Positions 7,519-14,680 of a stretch of 64,000 nucleotides of DNA are shown here, in pieces; the stretch's first letter is position 1; every line of letters begins with the position of its first letter. This DNA is from Rheinheimera oceanensis. Its GTDB lineage: Bacteria > Pseudomonadota > Gammaproteobacteria > Enterobacterales > Alteromonadaceae. The stretch spans positions 1 to 64,000 of the forward strand of contig NZ_JAGPNM010000009.1 in assembly GCF_018831085.1 (NCBI RefSeq), given 5' to 3'. Below the pieces are notes generated by a model. That model had not been told where the DNA came from. It was given only the letters and a program-made list of their open reading frames with translations, and did no database searches. The position numbers and the translations under genes were made by a program.

Positions 7519-8856
7519 TCATTTCCCATACTTCTTTAAAAATTCCACAACCTCATCATATTGTCCCGCATCGTTCGCGTATTTTGCGTAATTTCGGGCC
7601 ATTGTGAGCCACTCCAATGCAGTCGATTTACTATTTTGAATTGCTTCATCAATATGTCTCTTATTCAACGGGACTTCTTCACCGCTGGAGATCGACTCTT
7701 CGATTGCTTCGTCAACTGCCAATTCGATCAGATTCAGTAAATCGGCACCAGAAAGCCCACTGGTTTGTTTTGCCAATTTTTCGACGTTAATTGAATTCCC
7801 ACCGGGCCTGTCTTTCAGAAGCTGCTTTAGAATATCAACTCTGGCTAGTTGATCTGGCGGAGCAACAAACACAACCCGATCAAAACGGCCGGGACGACGA
7901 AATGCGGGATCAAGAGCCCAAGGTACATTGGTCGCACCAAGAATCAAAACTCCTTGATTATTTTGGGAAAAACCATCCAATTCAGACAGAAACTGGCTTA
8001 CCAGTTTAGATGATGTTGCTTCTCGTGTATGTTGACGTTTTGCAGCTAAAGCTTCTATCTCGTCAAAAAATATAACCGCAGGAGTCTTGGAGCGCGCTTG
8101 CTCAAAAATAGCATGAAGCTTTCTTTCAGACTCTCCGATGTACATATCCAATATGTCTGAAATGGCAACATTAAAAAACTCTGCATTACATTCACCCGCA
8201 GTAGCTCGTGCTAAAAGTGTTTTCCCGCATCCTGGTGGACCATACAGAAGGATACCTCCGCCAATTTTCTTTCGAAATCGGTTAAACAGCGAGGGTTTCT
8301 GAAATGGGGTAATAATTTTTTTCCGTATTTGGTTTTTAACTTGTTCCAAACCACCTACATCGGCAAATGTCACTTTGTCTTTCGTTGGGTGAATAAGGCG
8401 AGTTACTTCAACTGAATCCGTATTATCGTTTGAAATGACTCGCAATTTAATTTGTTTGTCTTTTAGAGACGTTAAGCCTGACGCGTTTAAGAGTTTCGCA
8501 AAGTCAATATCTTCCAAAGCAGGGTTTTCAATAACGGAGTTTTCGTACAACACTTTTGCATTAGCAATATCGTTAAGAGCGTAATAAGCTTTGGCACGAA
8601 TAAAGTTAATTTCAGGTGAGTCTAGAACAAGCGCCTTCAAAGCATTTTCAGGCTCATTTACGGCGAGAAGCACTTTAGCTGTCAGCAATTGTTGCTTCTT
8701 ATCTAAGGAATTAAAATCAATGCCAGCCAACAACTCTAAAGAATGCTGCAGCTCTTCTATATCAAAATACGCTTGAACTAGTGTAAAACGCAATGCCAGA
8801 TTGTCCGGACTTTGAGCTAAAGCTATTTCAAGATTACTTAGTAGACTTTTATCCAT
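7519..8856 (-). CDS. AAA+ ATPase with a TPR-like N-terminal domain
   Basis: 445 residues. Residues 1-125 form helical repeats of TPR type. A classic AAA module follows, entering at TFADVGGLEQVK (163-174), with Walker A GPPGCGKT (206-213), Walker B VIFFDE (261-266), sensor GATN (307-310) and Arg-finger segment RRPGRFD (320-326). The lid domain carries SGLSGADLLNLIELA. This is the Cdc48/FtsH/SpoVK class of remodelling ATPase, but with no protease domain and no D2 ring. It is the first gene of a four-gene operon with membrane and TPR proteins. I infer a membrane-linked protein unfoldase or disassembly machine; its substrate is unknown. No convincing promoter could be picked in the 250 AT-rich bases upstream. 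Confidence 0.85.
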   Translation of the reverse strand: MDKSLLSNLEIALAQSPDNLALRFTLVQAYFDIEELQHSLELLAGIDFNSLDKKQQLLTAKVLLAVNEPENALKALVLDSPEINFIRAKAYYALNDIANAKVLYENSVIENPALEDIDFAKLLNASGLTSLKDKQIKLRVISNDNTDSVEVTRLIHPTKDKVTFADVGGLEQVKNQIRKKIITPFQKPSLFNRFRKKIGGGILLYGPPGCGKTLLARATAGECNAEFFNVAISDILDMYIGESERKLHAIFEQARSKTPAVIFFDEIEALAAKRQHTREATSSKLVSQFLSELDGFSQNNQGVLILGATNVPWALDPAFRRPGRFDRVVFVAPPDQLARVDILKQLLKDRPGGNSINVEKLAKQTSGLSGADLLNLIELAVDEAIEESISSGEEVPLNKRHIDEAIQNSKSTALEWLTMARNYAKYANDAGQYDEVVEFLKKYGK

Positions 8857-9110
8857 AATGTAACTCTACTTATAATTTTTCGGCGAAGGCGCACTATCGT
8901 AAAAGCAAACCCGTTCTTTCTATGCTAATACCATCTATATTGGCCTGATAAAGTCGGAAACCACTCTTAATTTTTTATAGTAACGTAAGCTCTTTTAAAT
9001 TAACGGAAGTTCGAGGTATCGATATTACAACACTTCTTTGCACTCAAGCTATTCTTCCCGGTAAATAAAACGCTACTTTTATTATGCCGGTTTCTACCGA
9101 TGTAGAATTA

Positions 9111-9351
9111 CAGAATGAGCGAATTTCTCAGGTCATTCAAAGAAAAATCCCGGCAACTGGACTTCGGCAGTTGCGACCAGCAAACCGAGCAAGCGATTTA
9201 CCGTGCCCGGTATAACCAAATCCGAACCCATCAGAATTTAGGTGGCTTAACGCAAGCCGAAGTCTGACGCGGCAAACGGAATAAAAATGCAGAGCAGACG
9301 CGGTGGGTTAGTGCTTGGCAGGGAGTGTTGTGTGGCTATTATTTGCCTGAC
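9111..9351 (+). pseudogene. DDE transposase, C-terminal remnant
   Basis: Matches the last 75 or so codons of the transposase at 12764-13666, with a short deletion at the start, frameshifting changes and a TGG to TGA stop within the GGLTQAEV segment. This copy still has GAG for the catalytic Glu (followed by CGA, Arg) where the longer copy has GGG. It ends GYYLPD like the intact gene. Confidence 0.75.
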
Positions 9352-9573
9352 TAGCGGCCACTGTTTTTTGGCAGGATAAAAAAACAGCATTCGCACAGGA
9401 TGCCGCCTTACCTTGCCTGAAATACAGAAAAACTGCTGACCAAAGGCAGCAGACATAAAAAATCCGGCGAAAATGCCAGATTTTTCATGGTTAACAACCG
9501 GAAGCTGATTAAATTTCAAGCGAAAACGGGTTGTTTTTATACAACCCAAGCATGTGAACGATACGAACAGGAC
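9352..9573 (+). mobile_element. DDE-element right-hand tail
   Basis: A complete tail downstream of the transposase remnant, with the internal hairpin and the terminal ATACGAACAGGACA. It stops four bases before the stop codon of the immunity gene at 9577. Confidence 0.7.
9457..9486. terminator. Hairpin terminator in the DDE-element tail
   Basis: AAAAAATC..GGC / GCC..GATTTTT stem as in the other tails, placed to end transcription of the minus-strand immunity genes at 9577-10627. Confidence 0.5.
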
Positions 9574-9576
9574 ACA

Positions 9577-10182
9577 TTAAACGATATTAAAATATCGCAT
9601 CACTTCATCTATTCTATTCATCAGCTTCGGGATATCTGTCTTAATTTCATTCGATCGATATTTTCGAACAAAATCATAATCACCCAAAATTGCCATCATA
9701 ATGCAATATTGCACACCAAACTGCCCTTCAATGTTTTTTGGGGCACTCCGCAGCAAGTTTTCCTCAGAAGAAAAGTCATAATATTTATCTAAAACAGAAA
9801 GCCCTTCATCAAACATTTGGCGAATAACGTCTTCCGCTTTATCACTCTCTATATCATAAAAACGAATACCCCCAACATAATCTCTATTCAAGCTCTCCAA
9901 GCGAACCCAACTCGTCAACTCGAAAGGCTCGCCATATATATGCTTGATAACCTTACCAGCCTCTTTATTTAGAAAACCTGCAACTGGTTGCATTAAAGCG
10001 CTGCCGGGACTAAAAGACCACGTAGGGTCAACAATTTTAACACTGTGCTTCAGCTCTTTCTTATTTTTGAATGCACCAGCACTAAATTCCCAACCAGGAT
10101 AATCCTGAACTATCAATTTGCACAAGTTGATAATTTCATCTTTATTTAACATTAACCCTTTTTCGGAGTTACCAAATTTCAT
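9577..10182 (-). CDS. Probable immunity protein, second of a tandem pair
   Basis: About 200 residues from the ATG chosen here (MKFGNSEKGLMLNKDE); starts 12 codons upstream or 10 codons downstream are also possible, and the downstream one has AAAGGG before it. Soluble, mixed alpha/beta, with a Trp/Tyr-rich centre and no known family that I can name. It overlaps the end of the Imm26-like gene and ends four bases before a mobile-element junction. Position is the only evidence for an immunity role. Confidence 0.65.
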   Translation of the reverse strand: MKFGNSEKGLMLNKDEIINLCKLIVQDYPGWEFSAGAFKNKKELKHSVKIVDPTWSFSPGSALMQPVAGFLNKEAGKVIKHIYGEPFELTSWVRLESLNRDYVGGIRFYDIESDKAEDVIRQMFDEGLSVLDKYYDFSSEENLLRSAPKNIEGQFGVQYCIMMAILGDYDFVRKYRSNEIKTDIPKLMNRIDEVMRYFNIV

Positions 10183-10627
10183 GGGTTTCTGCTCTATATT
10201 CTTTTTCAATTCGCTCAACTAGCAGAGGAGCACTAATAATTCCTTCTGTTGGATACTTCAACTCTTCTGGGATCAGGCCTCTCCCCAAACGGACAGCATC
10301 ACCTCCGTTCCACAACCAAATAGAGCCGCCTTGGCCTCCGTTCCTAGAGCGGAACGTGGGGAATACTTGCAAACTCTCACAAACAGGAACGTTTGCAACC
10401 ACAGATAGCAACCCTTGATTAACTGCGCTCTGAACAACAAAGAAGGCAGAAAACTGAACGGGGCCGCTTACAACAGATGAGAAATCTGCAGGCTTCTTGC
10501 CGTAAAACCCAGAAAAAACCCGTATCAAATAGCCAAACTCAGGGTGTTTATGAGTGACTTGCGCATATGCAATCCCCTGCGATGTTAAAATCTGCAAAAC
10601 ATCGCCCTGCTTCACTTTCTTTGCCAT
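10169..10627 (-). CDS. Imm26-like immunity protein
   Basis: 152 residues starting MAKKVKQGDVLQILTSQGIA, whose GDVxxIxxxxGxAYAxV pattern resembles Imm26-family antidotes (small all-beta proteins). It follows by one base the TAA of a toxin remnant ending LLKKAGYEGF. A second immunity-type gene overlaps its 3' end, so the module carries two antidotes. No signal peptide, so a cytoplasmic toxin target is expected. The family call is tentative. Confidence 0.65.
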   Translation of the reverse strand: MAKKVKQGDVLQILTSQGIAYAQVTHKHPEFGYLIRVFSGFYGKKPADFSSVVSGPVQFSAFFVVQSAVNQGLLSVVANVPVCESLQVFPTFRSRNGGQGGSIWLWNGGDAVRLGRGLIPEELKYPTEGIISAPLLVERIEKEYRAETHEIW

Positions 10628-10678
10628 TTAAAATCCTTCATACCCTGCCTTTTTCAACAGCTCGAAAAATGGGGTCCG
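10628..10678 (-). pseudogene. Toxin-tip remnant (last 16 residues)
   Basis: The frame RTPFF-ELLKKAGYEGF ends in TAA one base before the Imm26-like start codon. It continues in frame from the RAYT right end (SDPFF). The sequence resembles the extreme C-terminus of several polymorphic toxins, but is too short to classify. Confidence 0.45.
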
Positions 10679-10679
10679 G

Positions 10680-11455
10680 AAAAAGGGGTCGGAGCTAATA
10701 TTCCCTTGTCGGTCTACCCGGTCCCAGCCGCCCTAACCGCACACCAAGCATATGCTCTATCTCTGCCCGAAAACGCTCGCCACCCAACGGGTAGTTATGC
10801 TTTAAACATTGCCGTAACTCCCGCATATCCTCATTAGTAATATCGTGACTAAATAATGCTTTGTAGGCTTCTCTGCGCGTTTCAGCTTCTGTGCCAAGGT
10901 TAAGATATAACGGATGCGGTGTCAGGCTCTTTATCGTCTTGCCATCACCATGATATTGAAAACTCGACCAGTGATACTCGCCTGGGTGCGTTACCATTAA
11001 CGCCCTTACCGGGTTTAATTCTATGTAGCGTAAACACAGCAACAAGTATTGTTCGCTGTCTATCAGGCTGGCTTTATGCCGTCCTTCCCACAACGTGCCT
11101 GTTCGCCGGTAATGGCTGTTGATATAACGCACGTAGTCCCGCCCAACACTTTGCATTACCCGCGAAATACCCTCGCTATCTTGCGGTGTCATCAATAAAT
11201 GTACGTGATTTGTCATTAGCACAAACGCATGTAATTCAACCTGATAACGCTTTAAAGCCTCACCCAGGCTTTGCATGTAAAAACCAAAATCATCGTCGCA
11301 GTAAAAACAAGCTTGCCGGTTATTGCCGCGTTGTACCACATGACAAGGAATACCTTTTGCGTAAAAGCGGGGTTTGCGGGCCATCGCTGATTACCGTGTT
11401 ATTTATTTGTAACCAGTGTAGTTCAATTTTACTTTATTAGCTCCGACCCCTTTTT
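10680..11455 (-). mobile_element. RAYT-type element, copy 2
   Basis: A 776-bp unit with perfect inverted ends: AAAAAGGGGTCGGAGCTAAT at the right and ATTAGCTCCGACCCCTTTTT at the left. About 98% similar to copy 1 by eye. Confidence 0.85.
10695..11384 (-). CDS. REP-associated Y1 (HUH) transposase, copy 2
   Basis: 229 residues, identical to copy 1 through the HUH motif (His60, His62) and Tyr120, with four substitutions in the last 50 residues. All catalytic motifs are present, so the enzyme is probably active. Having two nearly identical copies 6.6 kb apart in direct orientation points to recent transposition or duplication and makes the intervening segment prone to deletion by homologous recombination. 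Confidence 0.9.
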   Translation of the reverse strand: MARKPRFYAKGIPCHVVQRGNNRQACFYCDDDFGFYMQSLGEALKRYQVELHAFVLMTNHVHLLMTPQDSEGISRVMQSVGRDYVRYINSHYRRTGTLWEGRHKASLIDSEQYLLLCLRYIELNPVRALMVTHPGEYHWSSFQYHGDGKTIKSLTPHPLYLNLGTEAETRREAYKALFSHDITNEDMRELRQCLKHNYPLGGERFRAEIEHMLGVRLGRLGPGRPTREY

Positions 11456-11536
11456 CACGGGCCATCGCTGATTACCGTACTATTTATTTGTAACCAGTGT
11501 AGTTCAATTTTACTTTATTAGCTCCGACCCCTTTTT
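11456..11536 (-). repeat. Duplicated left end of the RAYT element
   Basis: An 81-bp repeat of the element's left terminus, including its transposase start region (GGGCCATCGCTGATTACCG) and the CTCCGACCCCTTTTT end, directly after the intact left end. It truncates the lipoprotein gene at 11537. Confidence 0.8.
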
Positions 11537-12095
11537 CACTGACATTAAATTGATTAATCACGCCATCAATTACCAGCGGGCAGATTATGTAATTGCTATG
11601 TACCGATATTCCTTGACCACCGTAACGCGGATTATGGATGTTCGGACCAATATGTTCACTGACCCAGAAATTTTTGCAACGTATTCCACGAATATCTATA
11701 ACTTTACCCCCAGGGTTGCTTTTCTTTTGTTCAGCCAAAACCTCAGGCGTATAAAAATCCAGACTGTCTCTTAAAAACTTCTCATAGTCACCTGTCTTTA
11801 ACACAGGGATAACACTACTTAAAAATTTAGGATGCTCATTTTGGGTTATAAATCGAAATCTTAACGCATATCCCAAATAGGGATTATCGGGGGCTCCTTT
11901 GATATTAACGGTTCCCCATTTCATGGTTTCTGCCGTACTGATATACCATTTTCCATCCTTAGGGGGACCTAATGAAAAAAGTGGTTTACCGTCGTTTTCA
12001 ATAATGTAAATCTGCTTTGGCTGCATAAGAATACGATTAGATCCGGCACACCCAAACAAGACCACGGTAATAAAAATTATTATCAGCGTTTTCAT
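11484..12095 (-). pseudogene. Truncated second copy of the lipoprotein immunity gene
   Basis: Starts MKTLIIIFITVVLFGCAGSN with a good lipoprotein signal (lipobox LFGC). Residues 20-75 differ clearly from the copy at 2908-3690, whereas the part from about residue 110 is essentially identical to it, and the DNA between 11538 and 11767 appears unchanged. After VIDGVINQFNVS the frame runs into the RAYT end (EKGVGANKVKLNYTGYK), removing about 65 C-terminal residues. It could still be translated and exported, but activity is doubtful. Confidence 0.75.
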
Positions 12096-12111
12096 TTTCT
12101 GCTCTCTCTGA

Positions 12112-12189
12112 TTAGGGCTTGTCGCCGCAATGGGAAAAAGGGGTCGGAGCTAATAATAATGGGAAAAAGGGGTCGGAGCTAATAATCAC
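12112..12189 (-). pseudogene. Toxin-tip remnant fused to a 98-bp element
   Basis: GTG-initiated frame inside the mini-element reads MIISSDPFFPLLLAPTPF and then SHCGDKP before TAA. The last residues match NCGDKP at the end of the toxin fragment at 3707-4024, which confirms the frame. Only five or six toxin residues remain. Confidence 0.55.
12135..12163. repeat. Partial duplication of the mini-element left end
   Basis: AAAAAGGGGTCGGAGCTAAT followed by AATAATGGG, directly before copy 4. The flank GGG is also repeated. Confidence 0.7.
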
Positions 12190-12261
12190 TATCTCTTATG
12201 CAAATCACTGAAACATAATGGATTAGCTAGACCTACCTCTAATTGTCTCCGACCCCTTTTT
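12164..12261. repeat. 98-bp mini-element, copy 4
   Basis: Complete copy. On its right are two further 11-13 base copies of its end (CGACCCCTTTTTCT, CGGACCCCTTTTTCT) up to 12292. Confidence 0.85.
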
Positions 12262-12292
12262 CTCGACCCCTTTTTCTGCGGACCCCTTTTTC

Positions 12293-12628
12293 TGGTGTCA
12301 TCACCCATGGTGAAGCCAACATTCAGGTAGTAGCTTTTTTCTTTGTCATGGTCGGCAATATCGCTATAGGCCAGGCTGCCGGTGTCCAGGGTTAAGTTGC
12401 CAAGGTCATTACCGTTTTCATCAATATTGGCAATCACGGCACCGTCTATCTGGGTATGGCCTTCAGTGCGGATATTCACTGAGCCGCTGCCAATAATGCT
12501 GCTTTGCTCATTGACCCAGGCGCTGCTGCCTTCGGTTTCGCCATAGCCAACACTGGCACCACCGCTGGCACCGGCACCTAAGGTGATATTGGCGCTGACA
12601 TCCCAGCGGTTGCCTTCTACCTGGCTGG
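12293..12628 (-). pseudogene. Duplicate of an internal cdiA segment
   Basis: Nearly identical in DNA and protein to the part of the giant gene at about 17727-18055 (for example GSVNIRTEGHTQIDGAVIAN). Joined on one side to mini-element ends and on the other to the truncated DDE element. It carries no toxin sequence itself, but gives a homologous stretch of over 300 bp facing the same way as cdiA. This is the kind of homology through which an orphan tip could be recombined into the main gene. Confidence 0.85.
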
Positions 12629-12763
12629 GTGAGCGCCGCCCGGAATGAGCGAGAGCGCGCAGCTCATTCAGGCGTGAACGCGAGGACAAAGGACGTCCGA
12701 GCCGGGAGGACGATCATCAGGGATGTGTATACTCAGAACCCTGTGCAACGAACTACAAACAAC

Positions 12764-13666
12764 ATGCTTTTAACGTTATTAATTTATATAAGCTTCAGCT
12801 TATTGCTGGTGTTGACTGGCTGGTTTAGCCGCTTTACTGCAAAACCAGCAAAACCTTTTTATGCCAAACCCATTACCGCAGTTTTGCCTGCCAAACCTTA
12901 TTGCAAAAACCGTAAAAAGCCGCAATGGGTGGTGGACAAGGTGCTCTATCTGGCAGCGATATCCGGCTACGGGGCCGGTAAAGTGGCGGAGCTATTTAAC
13001 CAGCGCTACGGCCATAACGGTGATAGCGTTGGCAAAACCTTTGTGTATTACCAGATAAAAGAAAAACAGTATCAGATACGCATTTTGCGGCGGGATATTA
13101 AAAACACTCCGCCCAGAGCCGTGCCGGTTAACCACACCTGGGGCATGGACTTAACTACGATCACGCTAAGCAAGCAGCAAAAACTCATTCTTGGAATTGT
13201 CGATCACGGCTCAAGATTGAGCATTGCGCTGCGGGAGCTGAAATCTAAACACTCCGATATGCTGCTTCTGGAAATCTGCCAGTCGATAAAACAATTCGGC
13301 TTGCCGAAGTTTATCCGTACCGATAACGAAAGGTGTTTTACCTCCACGACGTTTAAGCTGGCATTAAAGCTGCTGGGAATACGGCACCAAACCTCAGATA
13401 TTGCCAGTCCATGGCAAAATGGTCGCATTGGGCGATTCTTCGGATCATTCAAGGAGAAGTTCAGGCAACTGGATTTAACCGGTTGCAATTTGCAAACCGA
13501 ACTGGATATTTACCGCGCCTGGTACAACCAAATCCGAACCCATCAGGGTTTAGGTGGCTTAACGCCAGCCGAAGTTTGGCGCGGCAAACGGAATAAAAAT
13601 GCAGAGCAGGCGCGGAGGGTTAGCGCATGGCAGGGTGTGTTATGTGGTTATTATTTGCCTGATTAG
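12764..13666 (+). CDS. DDE (integrase-fold) transposase with a substituted catalytic Glu
   Basis: 300 residues from the ATG at MLLTLLIYISFS; the frame is open for 45 codons upstream. An N-terminal hydrophobic and helix-turn-helix-like part is followed by an rve-type core: Asp129 in HTWGMDLTTI, Asp187 in FIRTDNERCF, and Gly223 in QNGRIGRFFGSFKE where the family has Glu. The spacing of 35 residues between Asp187 and position 223 is exactly DD35E. The codon is GGG against an expected GAG, and the remnant at 9111 still shows GAG. The enzyme is therefore probably inactive. The C-terminus (RTHQGLGGLTPAEVW) is typical of IS3/IS481-like enzymes. Confidence 0.85.
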   Translation: MLLTLLIYISFSLLLVLTGWFSRFTAKPAKPFYAKPITAVLPAKPYCKNRKKPQWVVDKVLYLAAISGYGAGKVAELFNQRYGHNGDSVGKTFVYYQIKEKQYQIRILRRDIKNTPPRAVPVNHTWGMDLTTITLSKQQKLILGIVDHGSRLSIALRELKSKHSDMLLLEICQSIKQFGLPKFIRTDNERCFTSTTFKLALKLLGIRHQTSDIASPWQNGRIGRFFGSFKEKFRQLDLTGCNLQTELDIYRAWYNQIRTHQGLGGLTPAEVWRGKRNKNAEQARRVSAWQGVLCGYYLPD

Positions 13667-13768
13667 CAGCCACTGTTTCTTGGCAGGATAAAAAACAGCA
13701 TTCGCACAGAATGCCGCCTTACCCTGCCTGAAATACAGAAAAACTACTGACCAAAAGCAACAGACATA

Positions 13769-13798
13769 AAAAAATCCGGCGAAAATGCCAGATTTTTT
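13769..13798. terminator. Hairpin terminator in the DDE-element tail
   Basis: AAAAAATC..GGC / GCC..GATTTTTT. It could end the transposase transcript and, in the other direction, the immunity transcript from 13982-15429. Confidence 0.55.
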
Positions 13799-13886
13799 AT
13801 GGTTAACAACCGGAAGCTGATGAGATTTCAAGCGAAAACGGGTTATTTTTATACAACCCTGGCATGTGAACGATACGAACGGGACA

Positions 13887-14005
13887 TGGTTAGCACAAAG
13901 ATTTTGGCTAACTCTAAGATAAACCACCCGCCACCTTGCTGGATTTTTCAGCAAAATGACGGTGATTAATGGTGGGATTACTTAGTTGGACACTTGGACG
14001 GGACA
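13887..14005. mobile_element. End remnant of a second insertion element
   Basis: About 119 bp ending TTAGTTGGACACTTGGACGG-GACA; the last 44 bases recur at 1943-1986. No transposase is attached. The immunity gene at 13982 reads into it and takes its last residues (RCPVQVSN) and stop from it. Confidence 0.5.
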
Positions 14006-14680
14006 TCGATTTTGTCGCAAAAAATCTGGCTCCCAATCCTGCAAGAGAGCCTTTAAAGCTGGCAAGTTCCATTGCCGATTGAGATCACTTTCAGGCCGTT
14101 TAATAAAATTAAGATAACAATCTTTTAAGGTAGGAAGATACTCCTTCCAGCATTGTCGCTTCAAAATATTAATCAAATATCCCATATCTAAAACAAGCTC
14201 TTTGGACAATCCAATTATTTTTACCAAAGGTGTTTTAATCCGTTCTTTAGCTGCCTTACTTAGATCGCCATCATAAGTTCCGGATTGAATGTAATCTCTT
14301 TCAGCATATCTTGAGTAGTATTGAAAAAGAGAATTAATGATCCTCTCATAAGTAGTATCGTAATTTGTGTGAAGTCGATGTGGATCTAAATTACCTAAAA
14401 GATCAATACGTTCATTAATGCAATCCTCAAAGTATTTAATAGACCTTTCTGAACCCCATGCAGCTAAAAGTTTTGCAGCTTCTATCGGAACCAAATAATT
14501 TTTAGCATCGGCAATAGGTGTTAACAAAGCTTCCAATTTGGGGATGCGATCTTGATCTATCTCATCATCATCACAATAAAAAACATCCTCCATATCTCCG
14601 ATTAATTCGCCGTTTCTATCATAATGTTTATAAATTAGATCGTAAACTTCCTGCCCCATTAATTCTTTCAAGGTCGCCAT
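13982..14680 (-). CDS. Probable immunity protein, helical-repeat type
   Basis: 232 residues, almost entirely helical by composition, with repeated hydrophobic patterns that resemble HEAT/Armadillo-type immunity proteins (for example VPIEAAKLLAAWGSERSIKY). No signal peptide. Its ATG overlaps the stop of the toxin at 14680-15429 by one base. Native sequence appears to end near DFLRQN; the last eight residues come from an insertion-element end, so the original C-terminus has been changed slightly. Role inferred from position and fold type. Confidence 0.7.
   Translation of the reverse strand: MATLKELMGQEVYDLIYKHYDRNGELIGDMEDVFYCDDDEIDQDRIPKLEALLTPIADAKNYLVPIEAAKLLAAWGSERSIKYFEDCINERIDLLGNLDPHRLHTNYDTTYERIINSLFQYYSRYAERDYIQSGTYDGDLSKAAKERIKTPLVKIIGLSKELVLDMGYLINILKRQCWKEYLPTLKDCYLNFIKRPESDLNRQWNLPALKALLQDWEPDFLRQNRCPVQVSN

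Larger units (their letters stand above)
12629..13886 (+). mobile_element. DDE insertion element, left-truncated
   Basis: Contains the only nearly full-length transposase gene and the complete right-hand tail ending ATACGAACGGGACA. No matching inverted end (TGTCCCGTTC) is visible on the left, where the cdiA duplicate begins, so the left terminus has been lost. Bases 12629-12763 are G+C-rich, repetitive sequence of unknown origin. Confidence 0.7.

Noticed and set aside
12189..12689. Open frame reading MSSRSRLNELRAL then cdiA-like sequence
   Set aside because: It is the cdiA duplicate read through element ends on both sides; the start lies in unrelated sequence before the transposase gene. Treated as a gene fragment.
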